From: Bremia lactucae
Lineage: Eukaryota; Oomycota; Peronosporomycetes; Peronosporales; Peronosporaceae
Assembly: GCF_004359215.1 (NCBI RefSeq)
Contig: NW_027152062.1
Span: 49,098 to 105,685 of the forward strand
Direction: 5' to 3'
DNA length: 56,588 nucleotides
In this document: piece by piece, positions 43,986 through 55,371 of the stretch
How positions within the stretch are numbered: the stretch's first letter is position 1
Layout: the number at the start of each line of letters is the position of its first letter
Made by a program: the position numbers and the translations under genes
The notes under the pieces: model-generated
Databases searched by the model: none
Told to the model about the DNA's origin: nothing
Seen by the model: only the letters and a program-made list of their open reading frames with translations

Positions 43986-44281
43986 AATATATTTAGGGAG
44001 CCGGTATAGCCACACACCCCGTTCGGTTTAGCCACACACCCCGGCTTACACCCCCAAATAATTCGATATTGCCACATACGCGGCCTATACAGTCTTGGAC
44101 GTGAACGATTACTTAGATATAGATGGGATTATTGAAAAATAATTACTGTATTGCTATTTTGTGGCCTGCTACCAATTCATTATATTTCTCCAAGAAGACT
44201 CGGTGCTCATGACGCAATGTGTTTACTACGGTGCATTTATACTGGTATTCAAGCTTTTCTTACAACTCATTATCCATTGCG
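43986..44281. other. Non-coding spacer with a duplicated 15-mer
   Basis: Contains TAGCCACACACCCCG twice (about 44007 and 44029) followed by a C-rich run. No gene is seen. Its last five bases, TTGCG, are the target duplication of the next element. Confidence 0.5.
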
Positions 44282-44735
44282 TGTAACGGGGCACTACGAC
44301 TTATACTGTTTAAGTACAAGTCCACTTCACACTGCTTCAGTTGTGAGTGGTGCCTTTCGGTAGGTGACGTACACTGTACGTGCAGAGGAAGACTTCTCTT
44401 AAGACAAGCTAACTTAAGAGGGTAAAATGAAAACTGTATTAATATAGTTAAGTGTCTCTTAATCTATCTTTGTAAATGCTGACTTAACTATAACCTGATA
44501 CTAAACATGTAAATGAATTCTTATCTCTATCTTGTCTTGTAACTCTCTTTGATTACTTCTACAGCTGATTAGTCTGCGGAATAAATAGACATAATGGCCT
44601 ATATCTGTTTATGGGATAAAAATTCAGGATATTACTATATAAAGTAATATCCTCTCAAAATTATCTACCTTTTAGATAATGTATTTATTAACAACCTTTA
44701 AGTGTTAATTTCATGTAACGATACACCCCGTTACA
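44282..44735 (-). repeat. Family B 3' LTR of the short element
   Basis: 454 bp, TGTAACGG to CCGTTACA. It is followed on the right by the purine tract (reverse complement AAGGGAGGG). Confidence 0.87.
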
Positions 44736-44776
44736 TCATCCCTCCCTTAAACGACAATCACTCTGAATGTCATTAA

Positions 44777-45256
44777 ATGGAGTGGTCGCAATGTGACCTC
44801 TTAATTTTTAAAATGATTTTGATTGGTCAGATCCATCATTTTAAATTCCATCGCATGAAGAAACAATTCATGCGGGGTGACGATAGTGCTGCGACTTCGG
44901 CTGCGGTTCTTGCAGCCGCGGGTGACGCACTGCTATCTCTTGCGGTAGACGTTCCGTCTACCGTAGTGTCTTCCAATCGCACAACACTAGATGCTGCGAG
45001 TGCACGTGGTGATTCACCACGTGAATACGACCCCACTTTGGAGGTCGACTACGCGTGCGAGTCGGATGAAGTGGCCGACTCGGGGAGAATGGAACAGTCG
45101 CCTGATACCCGTCAGGCGGCTGACTATGAGCCTTCGAATGAGAGGGCTCATTCTGATAGACGAGTAAACAGTCTATTTGGACCGACGATAAGGATGATCC
45201 CTCATTGCCCGTACGATCTCCCATACGGTCACCTGCACGTGTCTCTGACAAGGTGA
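44777..45256 (+). CDS. Family B antisense ORF, 5' part
   Basis: A 159-codon frame homologous to 4284-4631 and 37176-37457. The Ala-rich start, S-A-R-G-D-S-P-R-E-Y-D-P, and acidic D-Y-A-C-E-S-D-E are conserved. It is the longest uninterrupted version of this N-terminal part in the window. The first Met is uncertain. It lies on the strand opposite to gag-pol and downstream of the reversed LTR, which could act as its promoter. The function is unknown. Confidence 0.42.
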   Translation: MEWSQCDLLIFKMILIGQIHHFKFHRMKKQFMRGDDSAATSAAVLAAAGDALLSLAVDVPSTVVSSNRTTLDAASARGDSPREYDPTLEVDYACESDEVADSGRMEQSPDTRQAADYEPSNERAHSDRRVNSLFGPTIRMIPHCPYDLPYGHLHVSLTR

Positions 45257-45435
45257 CGACGGTGGCGTAAGCCATCGTAAGAAAAGTCCTTGTGGTAGTC
45301 CTGCTTCAGTGGGTACCACTCAGGGGAGTGAAGACAGTAAAATGTATAATCTCGCCCCTGAAAAGAAGCCGTGGCTTTTGCCAGAAAGGCTCATCAATTG
45401 CTTGTCTGGAGAAACTACTCCTCACCCATAAATAT

Positions 45436-45535
45436 NNNNNNNNNNNNNNNNNNNNNNNNNNNNNNNNNNNNNNNNNNNNNNNNNNNNNNNNNNNNNNNNN
45501 NNNNNNNNNNNNNNNNNNNNNNNNNNNNNNNNNNN
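45436..45535. other. Assembly gap (100 N)
   Basis: Exactly 100 undetermined bases inside the short family B element. The real length is unknown. Confidence 0.97.
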
Positions 45536-45549
45536 AAAGTGCTACCAGC

Positions 45550-45999
45550 TGTAACGGGGCACTACGACTTGTACTGTTTCAGTACAAGTCCACTTCACAC
45601 TAATTCAGTTGTGAGTGGTGCATTTCGTTAGGTGACGTACACCGTACGTGCAGAGGAAGACTTCTCTTAGACAAGTTAACTTAAGAGGGTAAAATGAAAA
45701 CTGTATTAATATAGTTAAGTGTCTCTTAATCTATCTGTGTAAATGCTGACTTAACTATAACCTAATACTAAACATGTAAATGAATTCTTATCTCTATCTT
45801 ATCTTGTAACCCTCTGATTACTTCTACAGCTGATTAGTCTGCGGAATAAATAGACATAATGGCCTATACATATTGATGGATAAGAATTCAGGATATTACT
45901 ATATAAAGCAATATCCTCCAAATATTATCTACCTTTTAGATAATGTATTAATTAACAACCTTTAAGTGTTAATTTCATGTAACGATACACCCCGTTACA
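45550..45999 (-). repeat. Family B 5' LTR of the short element
   Basis: 450 bp, bounded by the same termini. The primer-binding site (TGGTAGCAC on the minus strand) abuts it at 45549 and below. Confidence 0.87.
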
Positions 46000-46004
46000 T
46001 TGCG

Positions 46005-46659
46005 GGTGCAAATCGAGATGCCACCTTTGCTGTCCACGCGAGAAACTGCTTGCTAAGCAAAAATTATCTCGAGGTACCTGCATAAAAAATATCCTAATTC
46101 TCGTAGAGCCTTATCTTGTAACCTGAGTAGCAAGGTCGAGAAGATTTGCCACAATGAAGACATTAGCCGGCGTAGGTTTGGTAATTATTTTTAGTTTACG
46201 ACACGTGCGCTTAATGTGACTTTATTTGATCGCAGGCCCCGCTTCTTCGTTTTTGTGGCCCTTGCACCGTCCCTTCAATGTGCTCAAATTCTGACGGATC
46301 GCGTTTGGTATTCTTTCATCCTTTTGGCCGTCCCCGTCCACGTGTAGCCACTGAGGCCGAATCATTTATCGATGTGCTTGAAATAGATACGAGGTTATTG
46401 AGATCTTGCTCCAGGAGGCGTTGCCTGTCGGAGGCAAGCCTGAATGATGCTCTTGCAACTTGGCCGTTATGTCAGAAAAAAGCTTTTGTCCGGTGGCTAG
46501 AAAAGCAGGTCTGATCACATCGTGGTGCTCAAAATTAATCGAGGTGGTGCTCCACCTTTTAAAAAGTTTTAACTCTGCTGCTTCTGTAACTGGTTTAATG
46601 CCCTGGCTTCCGGAAATGCTGCAAGATTATCGGTCACCTCATGGTTGTGCGTTGCAACG
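46005..46659. other. Unassigned sequence, short ORFs only
   Basis: Frames at 46278-46514 and 46460-46738 (+) have no recognisable motif and may be chance or remnants of an older insertion. Nothing else is identified. Confidence 0.35.
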
Positions 46660-47073
46660 ACCACACTTCAAAACTTCACGTACAAAGGTACAAAGCAAGG
46701 TTCTTATGAAGCTAAGGGTCTTTAGCTTAAAGGTCTAGACTAAGGCTTTAGAATAGAGAAAAAGAAAAACTGTATTAATATATTTAGTTTCCTACGTAAG
46801 AATTTTTATTTACTACTGAACTTATTATATTATTAACTAACTAAGTATGGCGCTTCCTTGCGCACCGCACAATCGTATCTTATAACGATTGGCGGGGTTG
46901 ATTTAGACTGAAATCAACCAATTCGTAGAGCTAATGTCTTATTGCATCAATAGTACCCAATTTGGTAATATTGAAAATATTTAAGTTAAAATTAATAAAG
47001 ATAATAATTTTGTGCTTCTCTATTTATTTCCTCTCATAGGAAATAATATTTATGTAACAGGACACCGTTACAT
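46660..47073 (+). repeat. Solo or partial family A LTR (downstream part)
   Basis: It shares AAGCTAAGGGTCTT, AAACTGTATTAATA, TTGCGCACCGCAC and GATTGGCGGGGTT with the other family A LTR pieces and ends in the canonical CCGTTACA. The upstream half is absent, so the left edge is approximate. Confidence 0.7.
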
Positions 47074-47637
47074 GAGCAAATCGAGGGGCCTAATTTTATA
47101 CTTCTTTATTATTCGTTTTCTTTTATTAGAAATATTTATCATTCCTCTTATAAAGAGTATTATTCAAGTTCTTAATGTGTAAACGCGGTATGTCTCAAGA
47201 AATTTGACACCTATTATCTTAGCGCTCCCCTGAAAATCAGAACTCCAATAATAGCAATTAAAAAATTGTGAGCTTATCAGCAGTCTTTAAGCGAATGTAT
47301 TAAAGATTTTGATGGAATGTGCTTACCAAGTCCCATTAAATTTACAATGTTTATCTGGTGGCTTCAAGCTGACTTGATAATAATTTGCTTTAAGCAATTT
47401 ATAACAAATATCAAGTATGCTTCAGCGTGGACACGCAATGAATAAACTGATATCAGAGCTTAGAGTAGATAATGCTCTTCCTCTCAAACTGCTCAAACAT
47501 TTACAGTGTGGAGGATGTCAGAAGTAAGGAGGCGTTTACGATTATCAAGCATGTATTCACTGCTAGCCATAGTATGGAACGTGGGGCACATTCACTCCTA
47601 GATATAATTTTTCTCTCCTAATCATTTAAGCGTTCAA
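47074..47637. other. Intergenic, no gene seen
   Basis: A/T-rich sequence between the LTR remnant and the PCID2 stop codon. I see no supported feature. Confidence 0.5.
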
Positions 47638-49038
47638 TCAGCTCGACACACTTACAATCGAAGGAAAAGGATCAGTCTTGCTCACTACGAGAATCTTCTT
47701 TGTATGCGACATATATCCCTTGATGTAGCCCTTGAAAATGAGATTTGTAAGAACGCACTCGATCTCATCCACGTCCATAGAGTGTCCCGAGGCAACGCTT
47801 AACGCTATCTGGAAATCTTGCATTTGCAATTGGTGATTCTGCTGGATCATATAGCTGGAGCAATACACAAACAAGAGTTGTGACAATCAATAGAAGCAAG
47901 CCCTCTATAGCTATAGACTCACACTTTCTTAAACAAATTTCGCAAAACTAAGAGGCGAAGCTTTTCAATCAGTAAATATACGCCTTGCTGAATGAAACTC
48001 TCTTGGTACTGAGCCAGATACTCTGTGAAGAGGTGCAAATTACCGTCACGTATTGCATCTGTAAGACCCGTGTACTCTTCTAACGAAAACTCAGCTAAAA
48101 GCTGCGGTGACGGCATTATACCCAGCAACAGCTTTACCGGTACAAGAAATTGTAGAATCATACGTTTGTTGCGCACTTTGCCAGAGTGACAATGCTTCCA
48201 CGCGTAATCAAGACACATTTCTGCCTTGTGGTACTGGTCTTCAAACATAGAAATGCGACCCACGTAGTACTGGTATGTAACTTTTTCGCTCTTTTTAAAT
48301 AGCTCAAACTTTGGAAAAGCTGGGCCTTCCACGGCACGAATAAGATTGCGGCATAGGTGAATCATGTTGAGCTTGAAGTAAATCTTAAAAAGCTGATTTA
48401 CTATGAAAAGCGCTCCCATCTTCTTGTTATGCTCAAGTGGAGCTCGATCATTAGCTACCATAGCAAAACCTTTCTTAAGATGCTGCTCGGCACTGCGAAG
48501 GTTATCGTGAATCTCGTCGCCAGCTTTTTCTGAAGCTTCGGAGTCCGCCTAGAAACGTCAGCAAACGAGTAAGTCATTGAAAGCATTTCCACTAAAAGAA
48601 ACACTTACCCTCATAGCTAGCAGCCGTGTATCCACGAACAGCACGTGCAGAAAGGGCATGACCCAGTTTGTCTCCTCTCTAAAGACTTCCATAAACTTGC
48701 TAGACATCATTGTTGATATAAGCGACTTACATTTTAATCGACATGTGTTGTTTTGCCGATGTATCTTACATGACAGCACCAATTTGCGCATTGTAGGCAT
48801 CCAAAAAGCTACGCAAGTCCAAGTGCTTGCGCGCCTGCATGATGCTTGCCACTACCTCGACATACCCGTCCAAGCGCGCCAGCCTATTGTGGCTTACTTG
48901 CCGTACTTGCTGCACCGTTAATGCTTTTAGATCCACTTCAGTACATTTTCCATTTAATTTAAGCATTTTCGCCATTAAGGTGCCATCCTGGCCGGAAATG
49001 GCCGCCTCTACAAGGCTCACAAACGCCGCTAGGTGCAT
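47638..49038 (-). CDS. PCID2: PCI-domain protein PCID2/Thp1 (TREX-2 subunit)
   Basis: Nuclear protein of the TREX-2 complex that couples transcription to mRNA export. Four exons: 49038-48770, 48699-48609, 48548-47923, 47854-47638. Introns of 70, 60 and 68 nt are all GT-AG with matching phase, giving about 400 aa. Conserved blocks cross the junctions: K-F-M-E-V-F-R-E-E-T-N-W (exon 2), N-Q-L-F-K-I-Y-F-K-L-N and V-T-Y-Q-Y-Y-V-G-R (exon 3), K-N/R-K-R-M-I-L, R-N-L-F-K-K-V-Y (exon 3/4), and I-K-G-Y-M-S-H near the end, followed by S-K-T-D-P-F-P. The PCI winged helix is complete. It is divergent from the cyclophilin gene, with about 106 bp shared between starts. Confidence 0.93.
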
Positions 49039-49066
49039 TTGTCGCCGTAGTAGCTTGCTCTAAACT

Positions 49067-49082
49067 AATTTTAAAAATGACT
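49067..49082 (-). promoter_or_regulatory. Oomycete Inr-like initiator of PCID2
   Basis: On the minus strand, TCATTTTTAAAATT about 40 nt before the ATG at 49038 matches most positions of the oomycete initiator consensus. It is a weak, short-motif match. Confidence 0.3.
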
Positions 49083-49144
49083 ATTACTTTTGAGAGGTAT
49101 CGTTTGCTATATTCAAAATTCATAATTACTGAAATACGATCGTA

Positions 49145-50515
49145 ATGGATGCTGCCACGAATAAGCGCCGTGTCCTTTTTGATGCTAAAAGCACTGAAAG
49201 CGAATACAACCAGACTCACTCGCGCCCTAGAAGTCGTATAGACGATCGTTTTATTATAAAAGGTTCATGGTTTGGTGCGCCACTGGTATACGCCGTCATT
49301 ATATTCTTCTGCATTATGATCTCGGTGCACGTTTGGCAATTCTCGAGCTCACAGATGCACCCAGTTTTATCATTGCCTTTTTTCAATAAGACGATGGTAC
49401 AATTTTTTACAAAATTTGGCACTTTTACCGTCGACTTGTACCCAGAACATGCGCCCAAGACCGTGGAGGCCTTCACAAGGCTTGTGAACACCGGCTTTTA
49501 CGTCAAAGACGCTGGTTTTTATTACAATGAGCCCAAATTTGTGCTGCAAGGTGGTGGTTTTCTTTATGATAAGAAATCACCGGTAGGCAATTTGCCTGTG
49601 GAGTACAGCGTCCCCAGCTCCGAAAGAATGGTGGTGATTGCACGCAACCACAAATCAGACTCGGGCAGCACCGAATTTGCCATCATGCTGCACGACAATA
49701 TCGAACGAAACAAGCCAAGCGAGGATGGGCCCGGTTACACGACATTTGGGCGTGTAGTGGAAGGTTGGCACACGATTGAGCTCATTTCAAAAAAAATGTC
49801 CCCGGGCTTCATGTCCAAGGAGGACCGCGACCGTCAAATTGGCTTTGAAAAAGTCGAATTTGTACAAAGACTTACAAACGAAAACGATGAAGCTAAAATG
49901 CGCCTGGAAGAACTGACACATGTGCTTGAAACTCCTCATAGCGTGATAATCATATCTGAAAAGGATTGCCCATTAAAAAAAGAACTTCAGAAAATGCTAC
50001 ATAACTTTCGCACAACGGTGCGGACCAAAGAAATTGGATTTGCTAACCACATACCGTACGAGCTGGAGGCAGTGGCGGCGCTTACTGGCCACCAGTCACT
50101 ACCACTCGTGTACATTCAAGGAAAATACATCGGCGGTTTGCGAGAAGTGCAGAAACTGCAGCAGACTGGCACACTTCGTGCGACGCTGGAAAAGAGCGGT
50201 ACTCTTGCTGAAGATATTGTTTGGTCCGCAATCAATCAAAATCCAGTGGTATTATTTAGCAAATCATACTGCCCGTACTGCAAGAAGACAAAAGAGACTC
50301 TAAAGAGCCACGGGGCCAAGCCTGTCATTTTTGAGCTGGATACTCGTGAAGATGGTGCAGCCATTCAGGCTTTCCTCTTCCGCTTAACGCGCCAGTCAAC
50401 TGTTCCTAATCTCTTTATCAAAGGCAAGAGCGTTGGTGGCAATGACAATGTTCAGGAATTGCAACGGTCTGGCGAGCTAGCGACAAGCCTAAGAGCGGCT
50501 CGAGCTATTAGTTAA
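49145..50515 (+). CDS. Membrane cyclophilin-like protein fused to two glutaredoxin domains
   Basis: A single-exon 456-aa protein. A basic N-terminus is followed by a hydrophobic segment (about residues 44-65), consistent with a signal anchor. A cyclophilin-type peptidyl-prolyl isomerase fold spans about 82-240 (G-T-F-T-V-D-L-Y-P-E-H-A-P-K-T-V, F-V-L-Q-G-G-G, F-G-R-V-V-E-G). It is divergent: the usual F-H-R catalytic context reads F-Y-Y-N, so isomerase activity is doubtful. A degenerate glutaredoxin (C-P-L-K at 275-278) and a canonical one (C-P-Y-C at 376-379, T-V-P at the cis-Pro, G-G glutathione site) follow. Such a protein could link folding and thiol redox chemistry in the secretory pathway; topology and role are inference. 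Confidence 0.85.
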   Translation: MDAATNKRRVLFDAKSTESEYNQTHSRPRSRIDDRFIIKGSWFGAPLVYAVIIFFCIMISVHVWQFSSSQMHPVLSLPFFNKTMVQFFTKFGTFTVDLYPEHAPKTVEAFTRLVNTGFYVKDAGFYYNEPKFVLQGGGFLYDKKSPVGNLPVEYSVPSSERMVVIARNHKSDSGSTEFAIMLHDNIERNKPSEDGPGYTTFGRVVEGWHTIELISKKMSPGFMSKEDRDRQIGFEKVEFVQRLTNENDEAKMRLEELTHVLETPHSVIIISEKDCPLKKELQKMLHNFRTTVRTKEIGFANHIPYELEAVAALTGHQSLPLVYIQGKYIGGLREVQKLQQTGTLRATLEKSGTLAEDIVWSAINQNPVVLFSKSYCPYCKKTKETLKSHGAKPVIFELDTREDGAAIQAFLFRLTRQSTVPNLFIKGKSVGGNDNVQELQRSGELATSLRAARAIS

Positions 50516-50748
50516 GAATCAATCACGATTATGCAGGTAACTGTAATAACCTCGACAAAAATTTTTGTCCATGTGTGTGCTTAATTGTACATGCAGCACG
50601 AGAAATAGTCGGCACGGTGCAGCATTATCGCTTCTTTACTGCGATCAACTACTTAATTCTAATTGTGCAAGAGCTGTTGTCAAAAATTGTCTATTATTTG
50701 CGGGTGAAATTAAAGTATTTATATTTGCCCCAAAAATTTACATGAAAT

Positions 50749-53700
50749 TTATAGCTGGATAGCGTCAAATACGTACGAAGGAACGTGCCCATCCAATATA
50801 CTGCGCTTGATCTTGGCACAGCGGGCAAATTCAAGCATGAATATCAGTGTGTTTACTACATCCGCTGATAGCTCTATTGGCAGCGAAGAAGACTTGACCT
50901 TCTTGTCAGCTTTTTCAGCAAAAATATCGTTGACCTTCGTTCGCACAAATTGCCCTAAGTACGCGAGAAATATTTCCGTGTATGATGGATGAAATTGCTT
51001 CAGAATGGTGAGAATGCCCACAAGTAGAGGCTCTCCATCAATTGGGTTTTTTCCAACACGATTTAGCGCGCCAAAATTGCGATTGTACTGAAGTTTTGGC
51101 ATATAGGCGACAACGAAAAGCATAAACATGGCAGCGAGACCCTCCATCGGCTCTGCGACAGTCACGTAAATCTTTTGAAATGGATCATTTGCACCAGTGT
51201 TTTCCAAGTACTTATTTAACTCGACAAGCAAAGGATTACCATCGCTACCAGGGTACGGTTTGGTTTTTGGGTCACGGTAGTGGGCGCGAATATCGTTTAA
51301 AAGTGAACTGTTAAGCGTATCTAATGTCGTTGCCAACAAATTTGCATCCAAACGGCTTGAAAACGAGAGTTCACTTGAAATTTGCCGTCGAATGAGGGCT
51401 GCTTGGCCAATTATAAGCACAGCCTTCAGGAGCTTACTCATAATTTTTTCCACTTTTCTCAGCGCGGCATCATATAACTTTGTGGAGTGCTCAAGAAGCT
51501 TCCATTCTGGTACAAGAGCTGCAGATAATTGGTCCAAGAGTGGAAAGTAAGGTGTCACGGCGGAGCTCCAAAACTTGACCAAATTATTAAGTGTATGTAC
51601 AATACGAAACGACAGCATGCGATCAAGGCCTGCGAGGCCTAACAACCCAACGCTCTTGTGAAGAACCGAGAACGCACCAATTCCACAAACTTCAGTGCCA
51701 TCTTCAGAAAACCAACCAATTGACTGAGGAGAGTAAATGGTCAAGTGAGGATCAGTCATCGTGAAAAGTGCATGCATGAGACGGCCCATAAAGTTGACAC
51801 TCATGTCCTCTGACGAGGGCTGGAATCGTGGAATAGGGATAGCACGGCTTTGATATTGCGATGCTCGGTCATAAACCTTCTTCTTGAGATACCGATTACA
51901 TTCCTGTTCGACATTGTAATTGATAATTCGCGATAGCTCCTCGTGCCACATCCTTAGACCGTAAATACCTATATAGTCCTGAATGTATTCGAACGAGAGT
52001 CGGTACGCATCCAGATTCGATGCCAAGTTGACAAAGATTTCGTTGCACTCTTTTGACGTATTCTTTTCAAAGTTGAGCACCTCATGGAAGGCAAGCGATA
52101 CACGGAACACAAGCTCCTTGCGCAGGCCATCTTCAAGCACCTGTCGAGGATCAACTTCGATAATTCCAAGCAAAGTTCGCTTCATTGCTAAGATTCCTTC
52201 AGTGTACTTGGAAACCTCATTTGTTGCGCGTGCAAGACGGTAACGCTCATTCAGCTGGGCGTGATTTTTCAGCAATGTGTTTTCAAATTTCACAGGAATC
52301 GGCTTCATGTGGTCAGTCTGAAGCTTTATAATTCCCGCTAAGATACGAAAGACGCTCTGAGGGATGACTTCCATTACGCGTCGTACGTAGTCTACAAGCT
52401 CACCCGAGTAATACTCAGCCACTGATATTACATCCTCCGAGCCGCACTGATGTATACGCGTAAGAGGTACATCCAATATCGATGCAAATTTAAGAAACAT
52501 CGCGCGCAGGAGGATTACCGAGGACGGGTCATTTTTCACACGTTGATGAAGAATTTTCATAAAGTCAGTGATGATCTCCCATCCGTAAGACAAGTCCGAC
52601 ACGTTCTCAATAATTCCCATAACTTCGTCTCGAATGCGTACCGTGCGCACCATTTCAGTAAGGAACTCGCGAGATTCCTCAAGGTACGCCTTTACTTGCA
52701 AGTTTGTATCAATTTGGTCAAATTGTTCAACATGACCCAAAGCCTCAATTAGGCGCTTTATTCGCCGACCTGCCTTAATGTGGTCCACGTAGTCTAAGCT
52801 TTTGACCTTCTCAGCCAAGTCCATAAACCACTTCATCAGATCCTCGTTACGTTCAACGCGAGTGAGCGGCTTTTCACCCGAAAAGTAATCACTTAGTTCC
52901 TCCAATCGCTCGGACGTTTCCTTCATACAGCGCTGCCACCGATCTTCTTTTGAAGCAAGTAGAGCTCCAAACATTTGTTTGAGCTTCCATTCTAGTTGAC
53001 TTACTTTCAGCAACAATGTAATTAGCTTATCCGGATCACTGCCTTTATCAAAGATTTCACGCTGCGCTGTCGCATTATCCATCATTGGAATGACTGGTTG
53101 AATACGTGAGTGCATCATTGTCCATCGAATAGTCACATTTGCATTTCGAATGCAATTAAGAAGCGGATCGAGATTCTCAAGTACGTACATTTCCGTCAGA
53201 ACACCTTCTGTAAGAAAGTAGTTAAGCTCTTTGATCGATCGTTGTGTCTGTTGAGCTTTCGTTTTGGTTATCTGCACAATATTCGAAGGTTCCAACGTAT
53301 TGGCCAAAGCCAAGCGAGCAGCCGGATAAGCTGCCCACTCTAACGACAAATCCGCCACAGCTCCCATGTACGTCGTTAAAATGAAGTTGTCATTAAAGTG
53401 ACGATCGACAATTTCACGCATACTCGCTTTTTCGTGAATGAGAATATCCGGAGCAAAGAATAAAATTACATAGAGCATCGAAGCTTGTGCTGCCAGTCGA
53501 GTCGAGCGATGAGTGCGATGTGGAAAGCATGGCTCTTGAAGATAAACATCGTCCGACTGCAGTTTACCGATTACCATACTCACCACTTCCTCGGGGGGCT
53601 GAAAACGTCTAAAGTATCGCTCCGGGTATTGTGCTGGCTTTGACTGCCCTGGTAAGTATCCCGTCACACGACACAGCTTGCAGACTTCGTCAATATTTTC

Positions 53701-54446
53701 TAGCGCTGATTCTCCCTTGCTTCGATAAAAAGCTATCACCATTTTCTCTCGAGTTGGGCCGGAAATTTTGCGATCCAATAAAAGTAAAATCACTCCATAG
53801 AGATACAAAGCTTCGCACATGAGTTGTGCACCATCAGTATCCAGCAGAATATTGGCCAACGTATGTTGAATAAAAAAACCTTTTTCCAAATGATCCAAAA
53901 ATTCTAAATAGTCGCTAATATACTACCAATTAAAAAAATATCAGTCAAAAAGGACATGAAATACGTCTGTTGCAGCAGACCTTGTAAATACCGTCAAATA
54001 ACTGATAGAACCGATCTAGAATGTCTTCATGGTTGTCCATGAACTCGTCGTCAACATCCAGCAGCTCCTACCGGAAGCAATTAAAATTCATCACAAAATT
54101 CACAGAAACAAGCGTAGTTCTGAAATACAATATAAAACAGTTTAACCCACTGTGCTGCTATTGACCATCGTCTCGAAATCCTCTGGATTCTTCAAGTAAG
54201 TAAAGTCGAAGAGAATATCAAGGTATTTTAGTTGCTCAGGGTCTTCGACGTGCGAGGCTCCCATGAACACTCTGCACAGTATTAATATTGCGTTAGAGAG
54301 CTGGTGAGAGAAAGTCGTCCTTCGCACTACTCGCACCCTGGAATGTTATTCGAAAGACGCAGCAGCTCGGCAATTATGGCGCTCCCGCGACTTACGAGGT
54401 GCAACAGCGTCTGCCCGCAGTCGTTGTCCTCAGCGAGGAACTCCAT
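50749..54446 (-). CDS. WASHC5: Strumpellin, WASH complex subunit 5
   Basis: Component of the WASH complex, which activates Arp2/3 on endosomes for sorting. Four exons: 54446-54337, 54271-54151, 54067-53981, 53922-50749. Introns of 65, 83 and 58 nt have agreeing phases. The product is 1,163 aa, close to the usual length of about 1,160. Exon 1 starts [12 protein letters not shown], and exon 2 has I-L-F-D-F-T-Y-L. The large exon has [44 protein letters not shown] and [11 protein letters not shown]. It looks complete. It converges on the cyclophilin-glutaredoxin gene with about 230 bp between stops. Confidence 0.95.
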
Positions 54447-54692
54447 GTCGAGCCAGCTTCTTTGAGATATGCAGGTGTATCAATTTTTATATTATTCTAC
54501 ACAAGAGCATTAATTCAGGGAATTTTACAGATTGGGGAGTGAAATAGAAAATAATTACAGTATGGGCATAGTAATTACAATTTGGGGAGCGATTTTGTAA
54601 ATCGTGGGGTGATTTTTTGGCGCGCACTATGTTGTCGTTTCACTCACAATCAGTAAATTGAATACAACATATTCACTACGAGCATGAAAACG

Positions 54693-54860
54693 CGGCAACA
54701 ACACTGAAAGGCTTACAGATAAACGACACATTTGCCACAGCAGTAGAAAGAAGGACTGCCATAGAAGAGTATTAAGCGGCAACAACACTGAAAGGCTTAC
54801 AGATTAACGACACAGTTGCCACAGCTGTAGAAGGAAGGACTGCCATTGAAGAGTATCCCC
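54693..54860 (+). repeat. Two-copy 84-bp tandem repeat
   Basis: 54693-54776 and 54777-54860 are the same unit with a few substitutions. The period is 28 codons. One + frame reads T-L-K-G-L-Q-I-N-D-T-x-A-T-A-V-E in both units, with a stop at the first unit's end. It lies just left of a family B LTR. The origin is unknown. Confidence 0.75.
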
Positions 54861-54880
54861 TTTCAAAGAGAGTCCTTTTT

Positions 54881-55321
54881 TGTAACGGGGTGTATCGTTA
54901 CATGAAATTAACACTTAAAGGTTGTTAATTTAAATATTATCTAAAAGGTAGAGAATATTTAGAGAGTATTACTATATATAGTAATGTTCAGAAATCTTAT
55001 CCGTAAATACGTATAGGCCATTATATCTATTTATCCCGCAAACTAATCAGCTGTAAACGTAAACAAAGAGAGACAGATAAGATTCCAATTGCACGTTTAG
55101 TATTAGTTCATAATTAAGTTAGCATTAACAGATAGAAAGAAGAGAAACTTAATTATATTAATACAGTTTTCATTTAACTCCCTTTTAAGGTACTTGTCTT
55201 AAAGAGAAGTCTTCCTCTGCACGTACTAGTGTACGTGAAGTGACGTAAGGCACTACTCGCAACTGAAGCAGTGCGAAGTGGACCTGTACTGAAGCAGTAC
55301 AAGTCGTAGTGCCCCGTCACA
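54881..55321 (+). repeat. Family B 5' LTR
   Basis: 441 bp beginning TGTAACGGGGTGTATCG and ending CCCCGTCACA, one change from the family end. The primer-binding site TGGTAGCAC starts at about 55324. Confidence 0.87.
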
Positions 55322-55335
55322 CCTGGTAGCACTTT
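55322..55335 (+). other. Primer-binding site
   Basis: CCTGGTAGCACTTT directly follows the LTR; the TGG start matches the CCA end of a tRNA. The same sequence adjoins the LTRs at 43768 and 45550 and sets the orientation of the whole family. Confidence 0.6.
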
Positions 55336-55371
55336 ATAGTCCGTCCAAGGACCATATTTCCTTCATCTAAC

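Larger units (their letters stand above)
44282..45999 (-). mobile_element. Short family B derivative with 5-bp target duplication
   Basis: LTRs at 44282-44735 (3') and 45550-45999 (5') enclose only a polypurine tract, antisense-ORF sequence, a 100-N gap and the TGGTAGCAC primer site. TTGCG precedes 44282 and follows 45999, so the two LTRs inserted as one unit. gag-pol is missing unless it lies in the gap. Confidence 0.87.

Noticed and set aside
46278..46738. Two overlapping short plus-strand ORFs
   Set aside because: No motif, no splice partner and A/T-rich surroundings with LTR remnants; kept only as unassigned sequence.
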